Source: Maratus speciosus
Taxonomy: Eukaryota; Arthropoda; Arachnida; Araneae; Salticidae
DNA length: 64,000 bases
NCBI GenBank assembly: GCA_963932465.1
Contig: OZ010800.1
Coordinates: 31,746,852-31,810,851, forward strand
Direction of reading: 5' to 3'
Positions 34,220 through 44,847 of this stretch are shown one piece after another. Position numbers and translations under genes: made by a program. The notes under the pieces are model-generated. The model was not told the origin of the DNA. It did not search any database and saw nothing but the letters and a program-made list of their open reading frames with translations. Each line of letters opens with the position of its first letter. Position 1 is the stretch's first letter.

Positions 34220-34484
34220 TTAACACTTTGGCTGCCGCCCATTTTTCAAAATCTGTTCCCAGGCACCGAATGCGTGACTTAGAGATCTGCACGCTCCAGA
34301 GTTGATTTCAGGGGGTGGCCCGGGGGGGGGGAGCTCTCATTGCTCTGGAAGGAATGTCCCTCCCCCCCCGGACCACCCCCTGAAATCAACTCTGGGGCCA
34401 CGGGTCTGCCCGTGCAGATCTCTAAGTCACGCATTCGATGCCTGTGAACAGATTTTGAAAAATGGGCGGCAGCCAAAATGTTAA
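34220..34484. mobile_element. TTAA palindromic MITE, copy 4
   Basis: As copy 3, sharing its left-arm deletion (GATCTGCACG then CTCCAGAG). Copies 3 and 4 therefore arose by duplication of the whole satellite unit. Confidence 0.9.
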
Positions 34485-34915
34485 CGTAAATTTAAGGATA
34501 TTGTCATTTGTTTAACATTAGCTTGTGAGTATTGTAACATGACAGTGTACTAAGCTCATTCAATGTCCTCCTATGCAAAAAAAAAAAAAAACATTTAAAA
34601 TAATTAAGGATATTTTCAGTGGTTTAACATTAGCTTGTGTGTATTATAACATGACGGTGTACTAAGCTCATTCAATATCCTTCTTAATAAATGAAAAAAT
34701 CATTTAAAAAATTTAAACGCATATGAAAACTCTGTCATGTGGGAAAAAAAATAATTCTTCGATCGCTTGCAGGGAAAATCTGAAAAAGTGCTCTGAAAGT
34801 CTAAATTCATTCATCGACCATATGATAAAAATCCCACGAGTTTCACAAATCAGTATCAAGAAAAAACTAAATTTTAACAGTGGGTAGAATAGAAATATAA
34901 TATTGCAAAATATTG

Positions 34916-36129
34916 CCTTTATTATTTGATTCTGAGAAGTGTCATAATTGACGAAAAAAACTAATTTGGCCCTATTACCATTCAGAAGTGTAAATTTTCT
35001 TTTTACAATAACACAATTCATATGACAGTAAAAAAAGATTACTTCATTTAAAAAATTTAATATTTTACATAATTAGTGAGTACGTACTCATTAAATAAAA
35101 ATTATTATTAACTCTATGTTATGTTATTAACACAATGTGTCAAACCGCTTTGTATTACATAAAACTGTTTCATTCCTAAAAAGAAAATAAGTTACTTACC
35201 TGTGAAATGTTATGCACTTATTTTAGGTATCCTAGACAGGCATCAAGTTATAATTTGAAGTTCACTACTGATTTTTTGTGTAACTGAACATCAAAACATA
35301 CTTTAATACAAAGCACAGATAAGTATCTGTGTAAGATCTTGGTAAGATATTTAAAAATTCTAAACTCCTAATCTAAAAGAACATACTGATTCAAGCAAGT
35401 GTAAATCTGAAATAAAACATTGTTAATTACTATAAATAGATAAGTGCACTAAATCAAGTAAAATCGAACTATCTGGATTGTCAGAAACAAAATTTTATCA
35501 AATGTTTTGGATGACATTTGAATTTAATTAATCCTGTTAATATGAAATGGACCTAATTTTTTTTTTCGCATGCATTAACCGTTAATAGTACAATCTCATC
35601 TGGATTTGAAATACTAACGATGATTGTACAAAAATTGCGACGGTTTATAAATCGTTATCACTTTATTCAAATTAACTCAATCGTGTGGATCTGAAATTAA
35701 TTTCTTTCGATTGAGAATGTAAAAATACCCATACAGCCACTTTATTTCAATAAACAGTGGTGATATTTTTCGCCAAACTGCAAAATAAATGATCTTCTTT
35801 CAGCAAATCAACGTGGTACTCCGCGCCGATTTTCATAAACAACCCGGAGTTTCCGTGAGTTGAGGTGTTTCTTTAATGCTTCTCCTGGAGTTGCAACGAA
35901 ACCATGGGGTTAGACATTCAGCTGTAAGGGGTTGAAAAATAAATCATATGTCCAAATGAGAAATTTAAATAAAATAAAGGAAGAAAATTATACTATTCTT
36001 TTGTTGTTCTTCTTTGTTTTTATGAGGTAAAAGTGGGAAACTGGAAGTTATATGTATGTCCGATATGGAAGAAAGACAATTTATGCAATATGCAATGAGT
36101 AAACCCACCTGTGTTTCTAATTTCTAATC
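34916..36129. other. Unassigned AT-rich DNA
   Basis: No gene. The open frame 34713-35021 begins in satellite and has no domain. A moderately GC-balanced patch at 35800-35930 (ACTCCGCGCCGATTTTCATA..) was not recognised. Confidence 0.45.
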
Positions 36130-37640
36130 ATGGGCGACATATAAAAGAATGGTTGGGCCACTGTCCCTCTCGATTTTGAAATTTATCTAATTAAATTTCC
36201 TTTTTCTTCGATTTTGAAAAACATAGTAAATTTTTTTCGAGTAATTTAAAATAAAAGAAGAACTAAAAACTAGTTATGAAGATAGTGGGGCAGTGAGCAA
36301 GGGAGACCTATTGCCCCTCCCTTGATTTTAAAATTTAATTAATAAGAATTTCTTTTCTTCTGTTTTCAAAAACATTATGTAAATATTTTGAGTAACTTAA
36401 AATGAAAATAAATAAGAAATTTTCAGTTAAGGGGTGGTGGTGGTGTGTGTGTGTGTGTGTGTGGGGGGGGGGGTGAGACTCATTGCCCCTTCCTGGATTT
36501 TGAAATTTAATTAGCAATTTTTTTCTCCAATTTACAAAAACATAGTAAAATTTATTCTTTTCGAATAACTTAAAATAAAGGAACTAAGAACTTTCTGTTA
36601 GGGGAAGGGGGCATATGTGAGTCATTGCCCTCCCTCGATTTTAAATTGTAACTATTTTTTTCTCTGATTTTTGAAAAACATAGTGAAATTTGATCTTTTC
36701 TCTTATCTTAAAATAAAAGAATAACTAAGAATTTTCTCTTAGGGGAACGAAGTTAGAAGAGAGCTATTGCCCCTCCCTAAATTTAAAAATTTAATTAATT
36801 AAATATTCTTTTTCTTTTGTTTTCAAAAACATAGTAAAGTTTATACTTTTCGAGTAACTTAGAATAGAAAAATGAGAAATTTTACATTAAGAGGGAGGGA
36901 GTGGGGGGGGGGGGGGGGTTGAGAGGTTCATTGCCCTCCCCTCCCTGGATTTTAAAATGTAACTAATAAAAATTTATTTTTTTCCACTTTTGAAAAGTAG
37001 TAAAATTTATTCTTTTCGACTAACTAAAAATAAAGAAACTAAGAATTTCCTGTTAGGGGAAGGGGCATAGCTGAGCGATTGCCCCTCCCTTGAATTTAAA
37101 TGTTAACTATTTTCTTCGCTTTTGAAAAACATACTGAATTTTTTTAATTAACTTAGAATAAAAGATGAATTAAGAATTTTCAGTTAGGGATAGGGTAGGG
37201 GGTAGGAGAAACCTATTGCCCCTCCTTGGATTTCAAAAGTTAATTAATTAATATTTCCTTTTCTTCTATTTCAAAAACATAGTAAAATGTATACTTTTCG
37301 AGTAACTTACAATAAAAAAATGAAGAAATTTCTCATTTCCCGCCCCCCCCCCCCCCTGGCTTTTGAAATTTAATTAAAATATTTTTCTCCGATTTTGAAA
37401 AAAAAAAAAAAAAGCAAAATTTATTCGTTTAGAGTAAGTTAAAAAAAAAAAACTAAGAATTTTCCGTAGTGGGCAGGGGCACAGGTGGGTTAATGCCACT
37501 GCCCCTCCCTCGATTTTGAAATTTAACTAATTTTTTTTCTCTAAGTTTTGAAAATCATAGTGAAATTTAATTTTTTTTTATCTTAGCTTAAAATGAAAGA
37601 GGAACTAAAAATTTTTCGTTAGGTAGGAATGTGACTTTCA
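36130..37640. repeat. Tandem array, ~150-bp unit, ~10 copies
   Basis: The unit contains CATTGCCCCTCCCT..GATTTTGAAATTTAATTA, TTTTGAAAAACATAGTAAAA, TTTATTCTTTTCGAGTAACT and TAAGAATTTTCTGTTAGGGG. Starts lie near 36170, 36312, 36483, 36628, 36768, 36940, 37080, 37217, 37350 and 37505. G-runs (36456-36472, ~36903-36919) and C-runs vary between units. Confidence 0.9.
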
Positions 37641-38134
37641 ATTAAGTCCTTAAAAGTCTTGGAAAGAGTATTAATTATCATTAGTATTTAAAAAGTGTGT
37701 TTCATAACATGCAACTCTCACAAAATTAAAACAATTTTAAACACTTTAGAAAATTCGGGAAATATCACACAATCATACAGCATTGTGTCTTGCAAAAGAA
37801 TCTTACAGTAACTGCTGTTATACTGTAGTTACTATTATAATAATCATACTTACAAAATTAAGACCTGTAAAGTTCTTCAGAAACTGCAGTCAGACTGCAG
37901 ATACATCACCGAAAATTTTTGTGAATTAATTGCTATAAAATCACTTGAAATTCACTGCCGTTTTACTGTAGACATAAAGTCTTACTATTTTTTTAAATTT
38001 TGGGTTGAAAAAATACTTGTCAATAACTGGAAAATAACTGAAGTGTTTTTACTGTTGATATTGCACTACAAAAAAAAACTACAGTTGACCGTAGAAAAAC
38101 TTGAAAATTACCTCATTTCTGTAAAAAAACTACA
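37641..38134. other. Right subterminal region of the island
   Basis: Non-coding; scattered ACTGCAGT/CTACAGT/TACTGTAG words (see the island entry). Confidence 0.4.
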
Positions 38135-38155
38135 GTTCATTTTTAGCTGGGATAA

Positions 38156-39409
38156 AGCAATAACAGGCTGTGTATTTTGTTTTATTTTAAGAATTCATGT
38201 CTAGTTTACGTCTCAAAAATTCTGAGATTATACTGTCATATGACCGTGAAATATTGTGCCAAATTTAAATATTATTCATGTTTTTATAATAATGTTTCTT
38301 GACGTTTAAACATTTCTGCCACACAAATACGCTAATATGTTTCTTAATCAGTTTTTTGCGCGGATTTTAAATCTGGTATCTGTTGTCTACTATCAAGTCT
38401 AGTGTGTGAAAAAAGATAAATTTTATTTTTTGGTCAAAAAAGCCAGAAATTGCTTTTTATGCTACTTTTCGATGTACTTCAACAAGTTAGGATAGATTCT
38501 ACTAATTTTTCCCTTTTATTTCGATTGTATAAATTGTTGTCTATGTCCCTGGTAGGATTCTGACACTGTTCACACTCTTGACAGTGAGATACACACACCT
38601 AAAAAGCATTTTATATCAAACTTGTGTTAATACCGTGCAAAAGTATAAATTCATTTTTCTCAAAAACTAGACGTGACATAAAAAACAGATTGCAGATTTG
38701 AAATAAGGATAGAAACTTAGTATAGAAATACATTACGTCAATTCTGTGGCAACTACTTTAAAGATGATATTAATGTAAACATAACATCATTGAAAAATAT
38801 CCAAATTAGTCTTAATAACTGACAGATAAACGTTAAGAATATACAAATCGTGACATTTATCTGAAACAAGCAGGCCAGTAGTCATTATCTAGAAAAAGTA
38901 ATTCAATGTGACATATATTGTATCAAAAATCTGTACAAAAATAGCACAAAAAAGTTTAAATTTGCATAAACATAAATATGCAAATTTCTCCAAAACTAGA
39001 CAATCTAGAAAAAAACGGAAAGCATATTCGGAATCGGCATAAAAAACTGATCTAGAATCAACTAATATCAGTTCTGGGACAAAATCACATTGTTTTATAT
39101 TGATGATTAAAAGTTACTTTTTCGTTTTACATTTGCAGGCTTTTTTTAACATTATAGTTTTCATCAGTGATTTTTAATGCCATGTTACAGTGGTTATAAA
39201 CATAATTTGATAAGATAAAAATAGTAATAAAAAATAGCAACTGTTTATAATTTTATTTTTCTGATCTAAATTCTATTGAACAGGATTTGATAAAATTTTC
39301 AAACAAACAAATTAAATAATAATAATAAAATCTCTTAAATATGAAAATAGTTTTTTAAAAATAATAATTATTGAAATAAAATTTAGATTAACGAAATGAC
39401 TTTTTCTTT
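38156..39409. repeat. Degenerate repeated phrases, no gene
   Basis: Phrases such as CTCAAAAACTAGACGTGACA (38656) and CTCCAAAACTAGACAATCTA (38983), each followed by a run ending in GATTTGAAAT/GATCTAGAAT-like text, indicate decayed copies of a ~330-bp unit. An inverted relative lies at 28380-28520. Confidence 0.4.
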
Positions 39410-39935
39410 TTAGCTCACAGGCTATCAAAGCCTGAGAGCTAGTGTGTCTGCGGGTTATGCATGTACTTAATGCGATAACTCTTGATAGAAAGATACGATT
39501 TGCTTCAAATTTTGTAAATAGATTCATTCTGATAAGGCGATTCCCTGATTAGTTTTGTGGGTTTATTGCTTAAGTATAATGTGGGGGGGGGGGGACCGGG
39601 GTCTATTTCCCCTTATTTAGATAAATGGGTTTTTCATGCAGAATTATACGATTTGCTTGATATTTGGTATAACTGGTTTATTCTGATAAGGCGCTTCCCT
39701 GATTAGATTTAGAGATTCATTGGATAAATATAACTGGAGGATGGGGGCTAATCCCGTACTCCTTAATTTAGTAGATGGATTTTTCATGCAGAATTATCCG
39801 ATTTGCTCCAAATTTGGTATATCGGTTTATTCTGATAAGGCGCTTGCCTGATTAGATTGGGTGGTTCATTGGTTTAATATAAAGGGGGAACGTGGGGATT
39901 AATTTCCCCTTAATTTATTTACCGTTTTGCTCAAA
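39410..39935. repeat. Tandem repeat, ~150-bp unit, 3 copies
   Basis: CGATTTGCT(T/C)(C/G)A(A/T)ATTTGGTAT, TTTATTCTGATAAGGCGCTT and CCTGATTAGATT recur near 39496, 39648 and 39797. Each is followed by a G-rich patch and TTTCCCCTTA-like text. A TAGCTCACAGGCT..AGCCTGAGAGCTA hairpin precedes the first unit (39411-39442). Confidence 0.85.
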
Positions 39936-41696
39936 ATGAGTGAGTTCTATTTTATTAATAATATATATGCTAAATAACGGTATACTATACAATTAGTGTA
40001 AATAGCTTTTGAGCTCAATGCCATCAGATTAACTGGACTCTTTTACTTTTTATTATAATTTATTAACGAGAATAAATTTAAATGTCATAAAATGAACTTT
40101 AATTGTTCGAAAAAAGGTTATATTATATGGTCCATTCATCAGTAAAAAAACTTGGCTGAAATATTTAAAGCATTTAATGCTATAATAATTTTAACAATTG
40201 TAAAAGGCGTTAATAGATTTTACTCTTTAATATATCATTTAACCTCAGGAAAATGACCCTTCATTTAAATCGGCTTGACAGTTTATTACCAGACATTAGC
40301 TGAAATGTGATATTTATACAATATATTTTACATAATTATAATTAATACTTTGTGTAATTAATTACTTTGTGTAATATGATCTTTAAATATATGTAATATC
40401 TTTTGCACCATTAAATATATTGCGTTTTAGGAATAGTCCTTTAAGATTGTAGTTTAAACATTAACCCTTAAATGCCTGATTTTTCAAAAATCATTGTAAT
40501 GATGTTTTTCGTCTTTCATTTTAAGTCATGGGAAAAATACTTAAAAAAATCATTTTTGGTTTAAGCATGGTTTACGGCTAAAAAACAGTTTGTTACTAAT
40601 CGACAATACTGGTCTTTAATTGAAAAAATAATTTTCCTTAATAAAATTCTATAATATTAAACACACAAGAATTTGGGTACTATAATAAGAAATACATTTT
40701 ACTTGCTCACTGCAGAACAAAATAGGGCATTTCGCAAGCTTCCAAACAAAACAAAAATAACAAGTAGCAACAATTGAAAAAATAAATCTATCTTTATTCT
40801 TAAAAAGAACAAGTGTTTGGGTCTATTCGAGTTCGTCATTCGATGATTTTTCCCTGTTTCCAAATAAAACTTGTATAATTGTTTTTGCAGAATAAATTTG
40901 TTTCAACTGAATAAATCCATTACGGCAGTCACACTGCGCTATTCTTTTTGGCCCATTCATTATGAATCAATCTGTATTATATGTCTGAAAAATATATCGC
41001 AATTTATTTGAAAATTATTCCAAGTTTACACACTTTTTATTGTTTTTAAATTGATTTAGCATGATTTTTTTTTCGAATCTATCTCTATCGCCTGCAGAAG
41101 ATTATGCAAATCCGTTTGCACTTCATATAAATAGCTCTTTATTTTATTCAGCTTATAATCCTTAACGAGATTAAAACATTCATCAATCAATAAACAAAAC
41201 AATAAAATATTAATATAACACAAATTTACAACATGTAATCGACTTTCGCAATTAAGCCACTGAAATGACCAGAATCATAAAGACTGATGGTGAATAGAAA
41301 ATCCTTGGAGAATTCTTAGGTTATTAACGGCTGACTAGTATGAAAATGTTGCTTTTAATACGTTTCAGAACTTTAGGTGAACGCATTCTTGCTATTTTGC
41401 ATATAAATAGGATTTTTAGTATTGTTAGTAGGCATTATAAAAATATATTAAATGTAAAAAATCTATTAGCGTTCTCATTGAAAAAACAAAAAACAAAAAA
41501 CAAAAACAAGTTGTTGGGGGCCACCGTAATACTTACCAATCATGGATATGCATAATACAAAATATGAAAATGAAACATGTGTAAACTATGTATAAAATGT
41601 ATTGCAGTTCCAAAATAAAATTTAAACGTATATTTAAATATTTTTAATACACAGTAATGCTCTATTACGGAATTGCGAGTACAACTGGATTATACT
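39936..41696. other. AT-rich stretch with a possible TTAA element end
   Basis: No gene. TTAACCCTTAAATGCCTGAT at 40461 resembles the piggyBac-type ends seen elsewhere in the window, but no inverse partner was found. The frame 41340-41555 is A-rich, without domain. Confidence 0.4.
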
Positions 41697-42349
41697 CAGG
41701 GGCGTAGATACAGATATTTTTTCGGGGGGAGGGAGAATTAAAAATTTCCCCAACGTATAATTCAAAAATTTCCCAACTTCAAACAAATTGCTCTATTTTC
41801 CAACCGAAATTATATGTGCAATGCGTGTTTAATGATAACGTACTTACTTATACGTAAAAAAAATTTCTTTCCAAGGAAAAATACTGAAACTAAAAACATA
41901 AAACTTATAATTATTGGCTCATTTAATGAAAGAGTTTGTCTTCTATTGTGCGCGAGTCATAAACATACTTCATATTAAAATACCCTCATGATATTTTGAA
42001 ATTTTTGAGAAATTTGGAGGAAATAAATTAGAGAACTGTCGATGGACAACAGTAGTGAAATTCAGATCTGGTAGATGTATGATATTTTCGTACCCCAGAG
42101 AAACACAATGACAAATTGTGAGTGGCTGCTTTTTGTATTTCTTTTGATTAATTTAAAGTTTATTTTTACAGAACTCAGAAAGGTAGTCAGCAAAACAATT
42201 TTTTTTTTTTTTTACTATTATTTTTAAAAAAAGAAAAAAAAGTTTCAAAAATCTGGAATTTCCCAACTCGGAGCTCAAATTTCCCAAGTTATCATATATT
42301 GGAGAGGGCCCCCCCCCCATCCCCATAACCCCCCATCATGACGCCTCTG
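41697..42349. mobile_element. hAT-like non-autonomous element
   Basis: The left end is CAGGGGCGTAGATA. The right end, reversed, is CAGAGGCGTCATGA. G-runs lie next to both ends, and GAAATTTCCCAACTT/AAGTTGGGAAATTT-like blocks are inverted inside. The flanking octamers ATTATACT (41689-41696) and ATTTTCCT (42350-42357) agree at 6 of 8 positions, compatible with an old 8-bp target duplication. No transposase. Confidence 0.6.
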
Positions 42350-43439
42350 ATTTTCCTGTCGGTCAATTTCGACAAATTGTATAAATCGCCAAACTACTCC
42401 AAAAATTATGCAAATTGGTATAAATTTTATTTTAAATAACGAAAGAACAAATAAATTAGTAAAAGATTAATAAAAATAAAAATAAAATGTCGATTTAAAA
42501 ATCACTTGATGACGCAAAGCACGTGGGACGTGTCTAGTGTCAAGTGAATGTGGCGATAAACCATTATTGGCATTTAATCTTATAATTTGGCGATAGTTTT
42601 GGTGGGGGGGGGGGGGGAATAGTTTTCGAGTAATACTGAATTGCGTAAAAGAAATATCCTTATAACTCCAAAAATGATAATCATTTTAACTAAGAGTTTA
42701 CTGCGTCGGATTAAGCGTCTCATATCCAATTAAAATATATCTTTGAATAGAAATTTGAATGAAGACTGTGAAAATTATGATTACAAACAACTCGGCCAAA
42801 TAATTATTCAATCGACTTATTCTTTATGCAAAATTTATGTTTTTCTATTGCCTTATATTCACTCCTTAAAATAAACAATTTCGAAAATTTTTATGTGCGT
42901 TTATCTGAACGAATATTTCGAGAATCCGAAAAAAATAGTTCCGAATAATGGAGGTTACTGCTATTCAATTGTCTTCTTCGCATTATTACTAACTACACTC
43001 CAAATTCCAAGTCCCTTCTAAATTTGTTCAGGATATAGAGCGTTTACAGACACATACACACACACAGACGGATGACAATTTTTTTAAAATATGTTTTTCG
43101 GAATCTTCAATATCTGAAACGTGTAAATCCGTCAACTTTTTATTTCGATTTTTAAAAAGATTACAAGATTACCCTATACTACGTATGATGTGTAAGTAAA
43201 AAAGAAAAAAAAACAGTAGACCCGTGCGATGTTTTCTAACCACAGTCTTTGAGATGATTTGTTGATACGTTTTTCATTAATTTTTCATTAACTACAACTT
43301 TTTAGGTGCGTTCGTAATTATATAAATACGTAGCACCTATAGTTGTAGTTCAGTCCGTCTCTCTGTCCGTCCACATATAACAGCGCAAAAACTACCCGAC
43401 CGAATTGTTTGAAATTTTAAAGATATTGTTGTAGCATAA
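42350..43439. other. AT-rich stretch, nothing firm
   Basis: No gene. One G-run at 42603-42618. CGTCTCTCTGTCCGTCCACA (~43359) is the kind of text that precedes arthropod satellite-like repeats. Confidence 0.45.
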
Positions 43440-43665
43440 TTTTGTCGAGTCATTTCAAATTTTATGAAAATCGGATGTATAATTTAATGACAGGGACATT
43501 CAAAAATTTTCCGTTACATTACAGAAGGGTCTGGAATTTTAAATGTATAATTGTTGCAAAATTTTGTGAAGTTATTTCAAAATTTATGAAAATCGGTATA
43601 AATATGTATAAATTAATGACAGGGACAGTCAAAATTTTCTGTTACATTAAGGCCAATGGGAAAAA
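43440..43665. repeat. Two-unit tandem repeat, ~124 bp
   Basis: TCATTTCAAATTTTATGAAA and TTATTTCAAAATTTATGAAA, each followed by ATCGG, TATAATTTAATGACAGGGAC-type text, TCAAAATTTTC and GTTACATTA, at about 43450 and 43572. The open frame 43442-43720 is produced by this repeat. Confidence 0.75.
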
Positions 43666-44339
43666 ATTATTTCAAGTGCATCTTAATGATGTTACAGACT
43701 TTCGAATAGAACGAAATTGATATGCACTTATCAAGTGCACTAAAATATACATTCAGTACAATATGCAGTGCAAAAAATATTTATAAAACTAGTTATAGTA
43801 CAAACACACCTCATTTGCCAAGTTTGACGAGCAATTTCCAACTTGTTTTATTAAACAACACGTTTTAACGATATATAAGTATAGAATGTCAAAAGCCGCT
43901 TGCAAAGACTTTCGCAAAATACCTCATTTATCTTTGTGCCTTTATTATGTGGAGAAAAAAATTTTGTTAACATTTGAAATTACATATATGATGATTTTCA
44001 CCTATATTCTGTAACCCGGGAGGACTCGGTTTATCCCCGTTTAATATAAAAGCAATTTATTATAATAAAAAAACAGTTAACGAAATTGGCAACGAACCTG
44101 TTATTCTAACTGACCGATTTCCAGGGGCAATCATCTTTCACGTGCAGTTGTACAATATTCCTTCAAAGGAAGCGATTATAAGAAAAAAAGTACTACGATG
44201 GTTTTAAGTAAGTATATATGTTTGTTAGATTGATTTGTGAAATATAGTTGTCAAACCTTTCTTTATTGTATTGAAAATAATATGCGATTAATATCATTGA
44301 TTCCAATGTTTATCAATGTATTTCTTTATTGAACGTATA
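43666..44339. other. Unassigned AT-rich DNA
   Basis: No gene or repeat recognised upstream of the TIR element. TATA at 44336-44339 is its target side. Confidence 0.5.
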
Positions 44340-44615
44340 GTCCAGTCATTTTAGGAAAAATAGCGGAAAAAATTAGAACAAAGCTGGATTTTTGCACAGG
44401 TGCTAGTTAGGGTATGTAGTTAAACATACTAAAAGTCCCCATCGATCCGATGTGAGCTTTCGCCACCAGGGGGCGCTAATGAGCTTGAAAATTGGTTTTT
44501 TGTGAATATCTCATGAACAATGGCATCTAGAAAAAAAAGTTCAATTACAAAAATGTAGATAATTTAATTTCCTACAAAAAGTGTTATTAACATTTGTTTG
44601 TCACACCAATCTTTC
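44340..44615 (+). repeat. Left terminal inverted repeat of the 3.6-kb element
   Basis: Begins GTCCAGTCATTTTAGGAAAA. Distinct inner blocks are AAGCTGGATTTTTGCACAG, GTTAGGGTATGTAGTT, CCCCATCGATCCGATGTGAG, the GCCACCAGGGGGCGCTAA motif (44462-44479), AATATCTCATGAACAATGGC and ACATTTGTTTGTCACACC. The right arm repeats all of these in inverse. Confidence 0.9.
44463..44478 (+). promoter_or_regulatory. CTCF-type motif in the left inverted repeat
   Basis: CCACCAGGGGGCGCTA matches the conserved CTCF core consensus (CCASYAGRKGGCRS). Occupancy cannot be told from sequence. Confidence 0.5.
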
Positions 44616-44847
44616 CCTGTCAAAAATTTTAAAAAGTGAACATATTTGGAATAAAAGTTATAAAAATACGAAAAACCTGCTGCTACTTTCAAAGAAATTA
44701 TATAAACAGGTCTAAAATTCTTACTTTTGAATGGAGAAGGTGAATATATAATGTACATATATGCTTATTTCCGTACCACTCTTGAGGTAAAGCATTTAGC
44801 GCGTTTTTTTTTTATTGTGGTTTCCCACGTAGGCATATTCCACTTAC

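Larger units (their letters stand above)
32030..34915. repeat. ~640-bp satellite with a MITE in every unit
   Basis: Four full repeats; the MITE starts at 32295, 32949, 33584 and 34220 (spacings 654, 635, 636 bp). Each unit is a ~265-275-bp TTAA palindrome plus a ~375-bp spacer. Within the spacer a ~113-bp piece (TTCAGTGGTTTAACATTAGC..TGTACTAAGCTCA) is itself doubled. The flanks contain partial units (32045-32290; 34755-34915 with CTTGCAGGGAAAATCTGAAA). Units 2-4 are nearly identical, so amplification was recent. Confidence 0.95.
28535..38155. mobile_element. Satellite island bracketed by inverted TTATCCCAGC ends
   Basis: TTATCCCAGCTAAAAATGAA starts at about 28535. Its inverse, TTCATTTTTAGCTGGGATAA, ends at about 38155. 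Inside each end ACTGCAGT/ACTACAGT words recur (left 28555-28780; right ~37800-38135: AACTGCAGTCAGACTGCAG, TACTGTAG, CTACAGTTGACCGTAG), like subterminal transposase-binding repeats. The interior is three tandem arrays, a SINE and several MITEs with no transposase. One giant non-autonomous transposon is possible, but no target duplication is clear. Two independent copies of the same end would look similar. Confidence 0.4.

Noticed and set aside
36895..37205. Telomeric-type TTAGGG repeats
   Set aside because: GTTAGGGGAAGGGG occurs once per satellite unit only; there is no tandem TTAGG or TTAGGG run.
36130..37640. A CRISPR-like array because of regular repeats
   Set aside because: The whole ~150-bp unit is repeated with no unique spacers, and the DNA is eukaryotic in character.
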